From NCBI RefSeq assembly GCF_018141545.1, contig NZ_CP064356.1, positions 620,001 to 684,000 of the forward strand: DNA of 64,000 bases, read 5' to 3'. Shown here in pieces: positions 27,549 through 35,325 of the stretch. The stretch is from Miltoncostaea oceani. Lineage in GTDB: Bacteria > Actinomycetota > Thermoleophilia > Miltoncostaeales > Miltoncostaeaceae. Made by a program: the position numbers and the translations under genes. How positions within the stretch are numbered: the stretch's first letter is position 1; every line of letters begins with the position of its first letter. The notes below the pieces were generated by a model. It worked only from the letters and a program-made list of their open reading frames with translations. It did no database searches and was not told the DNA's origin.

Positions 27549-28088
27549 ATGCCGGTCTTCAAACAACTCAAGTTCTCGCTTAGTCTCCCCCTCGGGGTTG
27601 GCGGGATCGAGGGTACTTGGGAGCCTGACGACGTTGAGCGCAAAGCTGCCTGGGAGATGTACGTCGAGCTGATCACGCGCGTGACGATCGTCGAGCTGAG
27701 GCCCCGCCAGGGCCTTAATCGTGAGGCCCTCCAATCTCTGCACTCGCTCTTTCAGACGACCAGAGACATTCTTCGGTCGTATGGTCCGCGCATCGCCCAA
27801 CCCAAGGGTAGCGGTGACTACTCCTTTGGTTTCCTTGCTGCTGTCATCCTCAACGACGTCCTGCGACCCGTGCTTACCGAGTGGCACCCCAGGCTTGAGG
27901 ACTGGGAGGCGGGGCGTCCGCAGGGCCTATCGCGAACTGAGCATGAGAAATCATGGGAGCACACACCAGAACTGCGGAAAGCCCTCAGCGACATCAGAGA
28001 GCCCTTGATCGCATACGCAGACCTTCTCGCGGCGGTTTCAGAGGTTCCGCGGTTGCACAAAGACGCCCTCGAGGCGCGACACCTTTGA
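27549..28088 (+). CDS. Hypothetical protein
   Basis: A 179-residue, mostly helical soluble protein (KAAWEMYVELITRVTIVELRP, LHSLFQTTRDILRSYGPRI, FLAAVILNDVLRPVLTEWHPRLEDWE). I do not recognise it. The start has GGAGAGG upstream. Base composition from here to about 30160 is visibly richer in A and T than the tra genes, as for cargo from elsewhere. It could be part of the neighbouring TIR system or independent, since 172 bases separate it from the next gene. Confidence 0.55.
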   Translation: MPVFKQLKFSLSLPLGVGGIEGTWEPDDVERKAAWEMYVELITRVTIVELRPRQGLNREALQSLHSLFQTTRDILRSYGPRIAQPKGSGDYSFGFLAAVILNDVLRPVLTEWHPRLEDWEAGRPQGLSRTEHEKSWEHTPELRKALSDIREPLIAYADLLAAVSEVPRLHKDALEARHL

Positions 28089-28260
28089 CCGCCAAAGGGT
28101 TCGCAGCCTCCCCGCTTCCTAAGTCTGGCGCCCGCTCCTGCCGAGCCGTCGTATCCCAGCGAGGAACAGAGCGACACGGAGGACGCACAGCGCCCCGAGG
28201 CTCCTGGTGGTGGCGGTCACTTCCTAACCGGCCGAGCGTTTCCTCGTGCACGGTCTTTCG

Positions 28261-28884
28261 ATGAGGCCGACCCGTTACGGGGATGCTCCCAAACGGTTCG
28301 CTGTGATCGGTACCCACAATGCTGGGAAGACAACGATCTGCCACGGGGTTACTGCGAGGCTTCGAGCACAGGGCCTGGATGCTACGTATTCACCCGAGCC
28401 ATCCCGAACGAGCCGCTTTCTGGCTTCGGGGATCAGGAACATCACCTCACAGCTGGATCTCTTTGTCCGCACGATCGCGAACGAGCTCGAAGCGGGACGT
28501 CAAGCGGCGATCGTCATCTGCGACCGGTCGATCCTTGAAGTGCTCGCCTACAGCGCTCAAATGACAGGCGCGGATGGTCAAGAGGCGAGGCTCGCGAAGG
28601 CCATGGTTGCATTCGCCGAAGAATACGTACAGTCCTACGATGTGTTGTTTCGGGTGGGCTGGCGCTTCCCGATGGCGGACTCTAGCGATCCCATCCGGAT
28701 CGGCGACGCTGGCTTCCAGGAGGCGATCGACACCTCGACTGATGCGTTCGCGTCAAGGTTCGGCTGCGCGGTCGTTCCGCTTCAAAGCCCAGAAACGGCT
28801 GTGATGGACATCGAGCGGGAGATCCTCCGCCGCTTGGCCGCAGACACGGCGCCCTCGGAATCCAGCGGAGCAGAGTTGATGTGA
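28261..28884 (+). CDS. P-loop ATPase/kinase-like protein
   Basis: A 207-residue protein with a clear Walker A, FAVIGTHNAGKTTICHGV, then a thymidylate-kinase- or NadR-like layout. Features are YSPEPSRTSRFL, a VICDRSILEVLAY segment (Walker B-like with DRS, as in deoxynucleoside kinases) and FRVGWRFPMADSSDPIRIGD. It is probably an AAA_28-type or nucleotide-kinase fold. The start could also be a GTG at 28246, adding 5 residues. The last codons overlap the TIR gene by 4 bases (GTGA), so the two proteins are made together and probably act together. Confidence 0.7.
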   Translation: MRPTRYGDAPKRFAVIGTHNAGKTTICHGVTARLRAQGLDATYSPEPSRTSRFLASGIRNITSQLDLFVRTIANELEAGRQAAIVICDRSILEVLAYSAQMTGADGQEARLAKAMVAFAEEYVQSYDVLFRVGWRFPMADSSDPIRIGDAGFQEAIDTSTDAFASRFGCAVVPLQSPETAVMDIEREILRRLAADTAPSESSGAELM

Positions 28885-30161
28885 CTCCGCTCCACGGCCA
28901 GCGTGACGTCTTTGTCTCATATGCGAGCTCGGACCGTGACCGCGTCGTGGCACCCATTCTTGGTGCTCTTGATCAGCGAGGGATCTCATACTGGGTCGAT
29001 TCCCACGAAATGCGCTGGGGTACCGACATCGTCGCGGCGATTGAGTCGGGCCTACGCTCCGCTGAGACGGCGCTGGTCGTGTTCAGTACTGCCTATGTGG
29101 ACGCCCCTTGGGCACGTCGGGAGTACTCGGCGCTCGTCAGCATGGAGATTCGCGGAGAGGGCGCACGCATTCTCCCGCTCGTGGTTGGGGATGACGACGA
29201 GATAGCGAAAGTCCGAGCGGCGTTCCCCCTCGTGCACTCGCGGCTGTTTCACCGGTGGGTGAACGACGCGGACGAAACCGCAAGGAAGATCGCCGACGTC
29301 CTCTCGCAGGGCTACCGAATGCAGGAAGCGCTTCGCTTGGATGACGAGGAGATGTTGATCTCCACAGCGTTCTGGGCGGGTCGCTTTAACGAGTCCGTCG
29401 TACGGTCTCAGACACTGCTCGAGCTCGCCCTTGCACGGCGCGACTACGAAACGGCTGCTCTTGGTCTCGCCAACCTGATTCTCATCGCGCGAAGTCGAGG
29501 GCAGGTAGGTCACGTGCGCTTCCTGCTTCAGAGGTATATGGGTGACATCCCGGTCCGACGCCTTTCTGCGGCGTTCGAGTATCGACTAATGAAGGAGTTG
29601 TTCGTATACTATTACGAACAGGAAGCGTTTGATCTATCTGCGCGCTACCTGACGCGTATGGAGAGGCTCGATAGTGAGCTGATGACGTTTACACCGTCAG
29701 ACGACTGGATTCCGGGCACAGTGCGTTGGCGGAAGGCTCACCTATTGTGGATGCAAGAGCCAACGAGGCGGCGGCTCCGGGAAGGTCTTGCCGTCGCCCA
29801 AGACGGGGTCACCTACCTCACGGGGGTACTGCGAGAGAACCCGAACTCCGCCGGGCTTGCAAGCGCGATCTTGAACGTAGGCTGGCTTTATGTGCTAGCC
29901 GAGAATCCAGTGGCTCTGGACTACTTTGCGATGGCTCAGGAGCACGCCAGGGGGTTCAGTCCGCGCACTAGGTCCGAAGCGGAACTCGGTGAGATCGTGG
30001 CGATGAGGTGGCTACGCGTGTTAAACGATGGCGAGGCTGAGAGTCGAGCGAGAGGAGTTCGCGAGGACCTGCGGCGCCTGGGCTTCCCACCACGAACGTA
30101 CGCGTTCCTGGGCAGGGTTGCAGACTGGCCTGTCGTCCGGAGGCTGGTCGCCGGCGTCTGA
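28881..30161 (+). CDS. TIR-domain protein with helical (TPR-like) repeats
   Basis: A 426-residue protein. The TIR domain (about 8-135) has DVFVSYASSDRDRVVAPI, YWVDSHEMRWGTDIVAAIESGLRSAETALVVFSTAYVDAPWARREYSALV and ARILPLVVGDD. The likely NADase glutamate is E81. The remaining 290 residues are helical pairs such as RDYETAALGLANLILIARSRGQ and AFDLSARYLTRMERL, resembling tetratricopeptide repeats that could sense a ligand or oligomerise. A GTG at 28881 overlaps the upstream stop. The likely role is abortive infection by NAD+ loss, with the P-loop protein as sensor or modulator. That role is inferred. Confidence 0.75.
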   Translation: MTPLHGQRDVFVSYASSDRDRVVAPILGALDQRGISYWVDSHEMRWGTDIVAAIESGLRSAETALVVFSTAYVDAPWARREYSALVSMEIRGEGARILPLVVGDDDEIAKVRAAFPLVHSRLFHRWVNDADETARKIADVLSQGYRMQEALRLDDEEMLISTAFWAGRFNESVVRSQTLLELALARRDYETAALGLANLILIARSRGQVGHVRFLLQRYMGDIPVRRLSAAFEYRLMKELFVYYYEQEAFDLSARYLTRMERLDSELMTFTPSDDWIPGTVRWRKAHLLWMQEPTRRRLREGLAVAQDGVTYLTGVLRENPNSAGLASAILNVGWLYVLAENPVALDYFAMAQEHARGFSPRTRSEAELGEIVAMRWLRVLNDGEAESRARGVREDLRRLGFPPRTYAFLGRVADWPVVRRLVAGV

Positions 30162-30190
30162 GCCTGCACCCTCAGACGTCCCTGCTGATG

Positions 30191-30696
30191 CTAGGAGAAG
30201 CGCTCCGGGTGGTTCTCTAAGGCAAAGGCCGCCAGGGAGCGCACTTGGGCGAAGGTGTCGAGACCCGGGATCTCGTCATGTGAGAACCACCTGCAAGCCT
30301 TCACCTCATCCCTCTGAGGCTTCAGACTACTAGGGATGCCCGGGGGGCCACGAAGAAGAACTGAACAATTGCTGGCTTACGGAAGCCCGTCGTCTCGACG
30401 TCCACATAGAAGGGCAGGGGTTCGGCGATAGCGCCCGGATCGTCCGGATGAATCGCTGGTGTGTCCCTGCAGGCACGTACCGTGATGCCGGTTTCCTCAT
30501 GCGCCTCGCGGCAGGCAGCCTGCGAGAAGGTTTCGCCCGGTTCGAGGTGCCCGCCGGGCGGCACCCAGCAGTCGAACCTCGAGTGGTGCACGAGGAGGAC
30601 GCGTTGCCGCTGGACGAGGTAGGCGGAGGCAATCATGAGAAAGCCCGCGTCGACAACGCCCGACCCAGAGTCTATGTAGATGTCGTGAACGGCCAT
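30191..30696 (-). pseudogene. Nudix hydrolase broken at a homopolymer
   Basis: The first frame runs from ATG 30696 (MAVHDIYIDSG) through the Nudix box GGHLEPGETFSQAACREAHEETGI to FFFVAPRASLVV and a stop at 30322. One extra C in the six-C run (six G at 30342-30347 on the plus strand) would restore VAPPGIPSSLKPQRDEVKA. The frame would then continue to RSLAAFALENHPERFS, stopping at 30191, which is a normal Nudix C-terminus of the right length. So this is one gene with a one-base loss in a homopolymer: mutation, slippage switch or sequencing error. Substrate unknown. The start lacks a ribosome binding site. Confidence 0.75.
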
Positions 30697-30790
30697 GGGC
30701 GGATGGTAGCCGGACCAGGTCGGCAGCGCGCAGGCGCCATCCGCGCCGCCGTGGGCCGCCTCGTTGCTGGCGATCTGCCGGGCCACGCAC

Positions 30791-30830
30791 CCTCCGGCCG
30801 CCGGTGGCACCCTCCGGCCGCCGGTGGCAC
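30791..30830. repeat. Two exact 20-bp tandem repeats
   Basis: The unit cctccggccgccggtggcac is duplicated head to tail, about 100 bases upstream of the Nudix start and inside the gap before the antirestriction gene. Each unit has an inner near-palindrome (CCGGCCGCCGG). Confidence 0.7.
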
Positions 30831-31020
30831 GTGTGCACGGCCGCCCGCTCAGTATGAGCCGGTTGCCCCGTCTAAGCTAAGTACACGCTGGGGCTCGCGG
30901 CGAGTCCGGGAGACCCACAGCGTCGACGTGGTGTTGGGGGCCTCTCCGCGGAGCGTCGCCAGCGGGCGGGCACGGCCTCGCTGGGCCTGCACCGGAGGAG
31001 ATGTCGAGGCGCGTGAACCC

Positions 31021-31956
31021 TCAGCGGGTCCGCACGGGAGCCCGGGCACGCTCGTCCGCGATCTGCGGCGCTTGGGCGAGGGCGGCGTCCTCCCAGAGCG
31101 GCGCGAGCGGGCGCTGCTCGGGTTCGTGTCCGAGCCGGAGCGCCGACTCCAGCGCCGAGGCGATGCGGTGTGTCGCGTCGGCGTATGAGGCGAGCGTCTG
31201 TGGGGCGGCGTCTGCCCATCCGGCGACGTACGGCACCGATTGGCGTCCGGTGTCGAGGCCGACGCCCGCGAGAGTGATGTGGGCGGCGGTCTCGGCGACG
31301 ACCTCAGCCCCCGCGCGACCGAGCTCGTCGTAGCGCGCGCCGTGGACGTGGGCCAGCTCGTGGACGAGGACGGCGACCTCTCCGTTCGGCGCGAGCGTCG
31401 ACGCGAGGACGATGAGGTGATGGTGGTGGTCGACGTACCCCTGGGATCGCCCGGGCATGACATCGTGCCGCTCCACCCGGTAGCCGGCGCGCGCCGCATC
31501 CTCCTCGAGGTGACGGAGCAGGTGAGCGTGGGACGCTCCCGTGAGCGGCGCGATCGGCGGCGGCTCCGGGAGGGGAGGCCCCTCGGTCTGGGAGATGTCG
31601 AACACCGGCACCAGCACGAACCTGCGGACCGCGGCGGCCTCCTCGCCAGTCTTCCCGTCTCGCTCGCGCCGCACCGAAGGCGCCCAGATGCGCAGGGCCT
31701 GCTCTCCTCGGCGCACCTGACGCTCGAGCGCGATCCAGCGCCGGTAGCTGGCGACCGTCGTCGCGTCGGGCCGCTGGGAGAGGATCAGGAGCGTGTTCGT
31801 GAGCGAGTAGCCGCGAAGAAGCGCCCGCGCCTTCGCGAAGCGCTGCCAGCCCTCCGAGCTCCGTAGGTCCTCGCAGGCCGCCTCGAAGCGGGCGCGTGCC
31901 TCCTCGCGGCGCGCCTCGGCCCGGCCACGGCCGGTCTCGGGTGGCGGGTCGGTCAA
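31021..31956 (-). CDS. ArdC-type antirestriction protein (ssDNA-binding plus zincin)
   Basis: A 311-residue protein. The N-terminal ArdC domain (GWQRFAKARALLRGYSLTNTLLILSQRPDATTVASYRRWIALERQVRRGEQALRI) binds single-stranded DNA. The C-terminal domain is a zincin with HELAH (VAVLVHELAHVHG) and a downstream AETAAHI glutamate. ArdC proteins protect entering plasmid DNA from host restriction. The only upstream start that fits is TTG at 31956, overlapping the coupling-protein stop (TTGA). It is thus the distal gene of the transfer operon and made with it, fitting early expression in recipients. Confidence 0.8.
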   Translation of the reverse strand: MTDPPPETGRGRAEARREEARARFEAACEDLRSSEGWQRFAKARALLRGYSLTNTLLILSQRPDATTVASYRRWIALERQVRRGEQALRIWAPSVRRERDGKTGEEAAAVRRFVLVPVFDISQTEGPPLPEPPPIAPLTGASHAHLLRHLEEDAARAGYRVERHDVMPGRSQGYVDHHHHLIVLASTLAPNGEVAVLVHELAHVHGARYDELGRAGAEVVAETAAHITLAGVGLDTGRQSVPYVAGWADAAPQTLASYADATHRIASALESALRLGHEPEQRPLAPLWEDAALAQAPQIADERARAPVRTR

Positions 31957-33656
31957 CCCGTCGTCCCAGCAGTTCTGGCCGCCCGGCGCAGGGCCCGCTC
32001 GCGGTACCAGGGTCGAAGCGACAGGCGCGCCGGCGGCAGATGCCCGTAGACGAGGATCGCCTCGCCCGGCGGTATCCCCCGCACGGTGTCGGCGGGTGCC
32101 AGCCGCTTCTGGCGCGTCCCCCGGGTGCGGCTGGCTGATCCGTGCTCGCCCCGGGTGTGGCTCTCGTAGCCGACCTCCTCCTCGCCGAGCGCCCGCCCGA
32201 GGTAGTCGAGAGTGCGCGCATCGCTGATGCCCGACAGGAAGAGCTTGGCCCGGTGGTTGGCGAGGATCGTGTCGGCGGCCTCGCCGTAGCGTCCTCGCGC
32301 CTGGGCGAGGTCCTGGAAGACACTCACGACCTGGATGCCCTGCCCGGCGGCCGTCGCGGCGATCTGGGGGAGGTTGCGGATCGGCGCGGTGTTGGCCGCC
32401 TCGTCGAGCACGAGCAGCAGCGCGGGCTCGCAGGGGTTCCCCGCGGCGGCCCGGGCGTAGGCGGCTTCCACGATGTGCTCGATGAGTCCCGCGAAGAGCG
32501 GAGCGAGGCGCTCCTGATCCTTCGCGGGGGCGATCACATAGAGCGTGCTCTGTCCGTCGAGGACCGCCTGCTGGTCGATCTGCGGCAGGGTGGTGCTCCG
32601 CAGAACCGCCGGGTCGGAGAAGGGCGCAAGCACGGCCTCGGCTGTCGCGTAGACCGACGAGAGGGTCCGCTCCTCCCGGCGGCAGGTCGCGACGAAGGCG
32701 GCGTGTGCGTCCGGCTCGCCGAGCTCTACGAGAATCCTGCTGACCGCCGTCTGCTCGCCCGAGTCGAGCCAGCCGACGACATCCCGCATCGAGCCGCCGT
32801 CGCGGCCGGCGGCGGCGAGGAGCAGCGGTGCGATTAGCTTCGCCGCCATCTGCAGCCAGAACTCCGCGTCGCGCCCGCCCGCCGCCCCCTGCGCGCTCGT
32901 GAGGTTGTGGGCCATCCGGCGGGCGTCCGGCCATTCGGCGCACGAGGCGACCGGGTCCCATCCGACGAGCCCCTCGTCGTCGAGCCGCGCGGCGCCAGTC
33001 GGGTCGTAGATCAGCGCCTGGCCGCGAGCCCGTCGCGCCGCCAGGGTGTGGTCGAGGAGATCCCGCTTCACGGACACGGCCACGACCGGTCCGGTGGCCT
33101 CGAGGATCGCGGGGATCGCGAGACCGGCGGTCTTCCCCGACTGACTTGGCCCGACTACGACCGTGCTCGCCCGCGACTCGCCGGCGACGAGGTGCCGCCC
33201 GAGCCGCCCGAGCGTCAGCCGTCCGGGCTGTGCCCTCCGGGCGATCAGCGTCCGCAGGTCGCGTGCCCGCGCCCAGCGGGCGCCCTCGGGAGGTCGACGA
33301 CGGAGGGCGTCAACGCCGGCGATCCGTCTTACGAGTGAGATCCCCGCCAGCGCGAGCCCCGACAGCGTCGCCACCGCCAGCGCGAGGGTGCCGTAGAAGC
33401 CCGCCGGGCCGGGCAGCCGCGCGCGGTCGCCCGCCGGCCAGGCCGAGGCCGGATCGGAGAGCCGCTCGGGCATCCGTGCGAGGACCCCCGGCATGTCGGC
33501 GAGCCCGGCGGCAGGCGCGCCCGAGCCGAAGGTGACCCCCGCGAGGTGGCCGAGGCCCCATACGGCGAGCGCCAAGCCCACCGCGCCGCCCGCGAGCGCG
33601 AGCCCGAGGGTGACCCACGGGTCCTCGGGCGCGCGAGGTGCGGGCGGCCGGGTCAT
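31953..33656 (-). CDS. VirD4/TraG-type coupling ATPase
   Basis: A 567-residue type IV coupling protein. Two N-terminal membrane helices lie at about 15-40 and 88-110. Walker A is VVGPSQSGKTAG (about 168-178) and Walker B LLLVLDEAANTAP. The late motif QVVSVFQDLAQARGRYGEAADTILANHRAKLFLSG is typical of TraG/TraD hexamers. It links the relaxase-DNA complex to the secretion channel. The ATG at 33656 overlaps the upstream stop by 4 bases. It precedes ArdC and follows a small helical protein. Confidence 0.9.
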   Translation of the reverse strand: MTRPPAPRAPEDPWVTLGLALAGGAVGLALAVWGLGHLAGVTFGSGAPAAGLADMPGVLARMPERLSDPASAWPAGDRARLPGPAGFYGTLALAVATLSGLALAGISLVRRIAGVDALRRRPPEGARWARARDLRTLIARRAQPGRLTLGRLGRHLVAGESRASTVVVGPSQSGKTAGLAIPAILEATGPVVAVSVKRDLLDHTLAARRARGQALIYDPTGAARLDDEGLVGWDPVASCAEWPDARRMAHNLTSAQGAAGGRDAEFWLQMAAKLIAPLLLAAAGRDGGSMRDVVGWLDSGEQTAVSRILVELGEPDAHAAFVATCRREERTLSSVYATAEAVLAPFSDPAVLRSTTLPQIDQQAVLDGQSTLYVIAPAKDQERLAPLFAGLIEHIVEAAYARAAAGNPCEPALLLVLDEAANTAPIRNLPQIAATAAGQGIQVVSVFQDLAQARGRYGEAADTILANHRAKLFLSGISDARTLDYLGRALGEEEVGYESHTRGEHGSASRTRGTRQKRLAPADTVRGIPPGEAILVYGHLPPARLSLRPWYRERALRRAARTAGTTG

Positions 33657-34075
33657 CGGCCTCCTCCCGCCGTCTTCGCGGCCGGGCGCGGCGCCCGTGG
33701 ACGGGCCGCCCCGCGATCCTGTGCGCGCTTGCGGCGCTCGGCCTCGAGCTCGGGCCGGGCGCGCTCCAGGGCCCGCTCCACCTGCGCGAGGACGTCGCCG
33801 AGGCGGGGCAGGGCGTCGGCGGCGATCTCGGGGGCGAAGCCGACCGCCCGCATGCCCTCCAGTCCGACGATCGCCCGCCCCAGATCGCGCACCGCCAGGC
33901 AGAAGCGGTTGTCGAGGCGCGGCGAGCCCTGGAAGCCCGCGACCAGCTCCGCCGCCGCCTGGGCGCGGCGGGCCAGATCGGCCTCCTCGGCGCGCGGAAG
34001 CAGCGGATCGCCGATCGTCGCCGCTTGGCTCGCCGGGGCGAGAGGCGTCGCGGCCGGGGTGTGGTCGCTCATCAT
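33653..34075 (-). CDS. Small helical transfer-operon protein
   Basis: A 140-residue soluble protein of unknown family. It is predicted mostly helical (ADLARRAQAAAELVAGFQG, ALPRLGDVLAQVERALERARPELEAERRKRAQDRG) with a basic Ala/Pro tail. Two adjacent ATG codons (34075 and 34072) follow GGGAG. The first overlaps the VirB4-like stop by one base. It lies between the two motor ATPases, so an adaptor role is plausible but unproven. Confidence 0.6.
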   Translation of the reverse strand: MMSDHTPAATPLAPASQAATIGDPLLPRAEEADLARRAQAAAELVAGFQGSPRLDNRFCLAVRDLGRAIVGLEGMRAVGFAPEIAADALPRLGDVLAQVERALERARPELEAERRKRAQDRGAARPRAPRPAAKTAGGGR

Positions 34076-35325
34076 CAGTCTCCCGGGTCGGGGGTCGACA
34101 AGGGGCCACGCATTCGGCCGTCGGTGTCCACGAGCGACCACTCGCGGCGCGACAGACGGTGGTCAACGAGAAACGAGCGCCCGCCGACTTTCCAGAGCGC
34201 GGCACCCCGCCAGAGGCCCGCGACGTGCTCGGCCTCGGTGGCCGACAGGCCGACCAGCTCGCGCGTAGCGGCGAGGTCGGCTGGGCTCTGCTGGAGGATC
34301 ACCCGGGTCTCGGAATCGGAGAGCAGGCCCTCAGCGATCCGTGTCTCGCGCGATCCCTCGGCTCCGGCGGACCGTAGATCGGAAAGGCGGTGGACGACCA
34401 GGATGTTGGCCACGCCGTAGGCGCGCGCCAGCTTCCAGGAGCGCTGCAGGAAGGCGGCGGTCGCCGGGTCGGCGAGCACGGCCCAGCCCTCGTCGAGTAC
34501 GACCAAGCGCTTGATCCCGTCGGCACGAGCGAGGCGTCCCGACAGCCAGGCGCTCACGCAGACCATCAGGATCCCCTGGGCGGCCGATCCATGGAGGGCG
34601 GACAGGTCGAAGACCACCACCGGCGTGTCGAGGTCGACCTGGTGAGAGGTCAGTCCGTCGAACATGCCCGCCAGATCGCCCTCGCAGAGCCGGCGCAGCT
34701 CCAGGGCGCAGGCCCGTCCCTCCTGGGCGAGCCCGGCGGCGTCGGTCCCGAGCGCGACGGCCGGCTCGGGGGCGGGGTGAAGGAGGTGGTGCTGGACCGC
34801 GGGAAGCGTCGGCGCGTCTGAGGCGGCCGCCGCCCGGTAGGCGACGTCGAGGGCGGTGTGCTCCTGCGGGCCGAGAGCCCGCCGCAGCGAGGCCGAGACG
34901 AGCGCGGCCAGGAGGGCAACGCGCTCCTCGCGCCCGCCCGCCGCATCGAGCGGGTTGAGGCGCACGTGCCCACCGGGAATCAGGCGGATCGGCCGGCCGC
35001 CGAACCACTCGGCGAGCGGCCCGTACTCGCCCTTGGGGTCGATCACGATCGAGCGCCGGCCGAAGACCGCCTGACGGGCCAGGTAGGTCTTCACCAGCGC
35101 CGACTTGCCGAAGCCGATCTGCCCGACGATGAGCGCCGAGGGGTTGGTGATAAGCCCCAGCTCGTAGAGGACGAAGGGGTCGAAGCAGAATGCGGCCCCG
35201 GAGTAGACCTCGCGACCGATGTAGACCCCCCGCCCCCCGAGGCCGCCCTCGCCCATGAACGGGTAGGCCGCCTGCAGGTGCGCGCTCGTCGCCCGGTGGG
35301 CGCGGCGGCGCGAGCGCGTCCTCAC
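34075..35325 (-). CDS. VirB4-like ATPase, motor domain
   Basis: A 416-residue protein corresponding to the C-terminal P-loop half of VirB4/TraC. Walker A is LIVGQIGFGKSALV (about 65-78), followed by SIVIDPKGEYGPLAEWFGG. Walker B is RLVVLDEGWAVL and the later motif is LVVHRLSDL...SETRVILQQ. The N-terminal half of a normal VirB4 is absent and may be supplied by the upstream SCO6880-like gene. It powers the secretion channel. The start is GTG at 35325, overlapping the previous stop (GTGA). The start is basic (RTRSRRRAHR). Confidence 0.85.
   Translation of the reverse strand: MRTRSRRRAHRATSAHLQAAYPFMGEGGLGGRGVYIGREVYSGAAFCFDPFVLYELGLITNPSALIVGQIGFGKSALVKTYLARQAVFGRRSIVIDPKGEYGPLAEWFGGRPIRLIPGGHVRLNPLDAAGGREERVALLAALVSASLRRALGPQEHTALDVAYRAAAASDAPTLPAVQHHLLHPAPEPAVALGTDAAGLAQEGRACALELRRLCEGDLAGMFDGLTSHQVDLDTPVVVFDLSALHGSAAQGILMVCVSAWLSGRLARADGIKRLVVLDEGWAVLADPATAAFLQRSWKLARAYGVANILVVHRLSDLRSAGAEGSRETRIAEGLLSDSETRVILQQSPADLAATRELVGLSATEAEHVAGLWRGAALWKVGGRSFLVDHRLSRREWSLVDTDGRMRGPLSTPDPGD

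Noticed and set aside
31953-34205. A 750-residue coupling protein reaching back to 34205
   Set aside because: The added N-terminal residues are Arg/Pro-rich shadow sequence across two other genes. The ATG at 33656 has the usual 4-base overlap and precedes the membrane helices.
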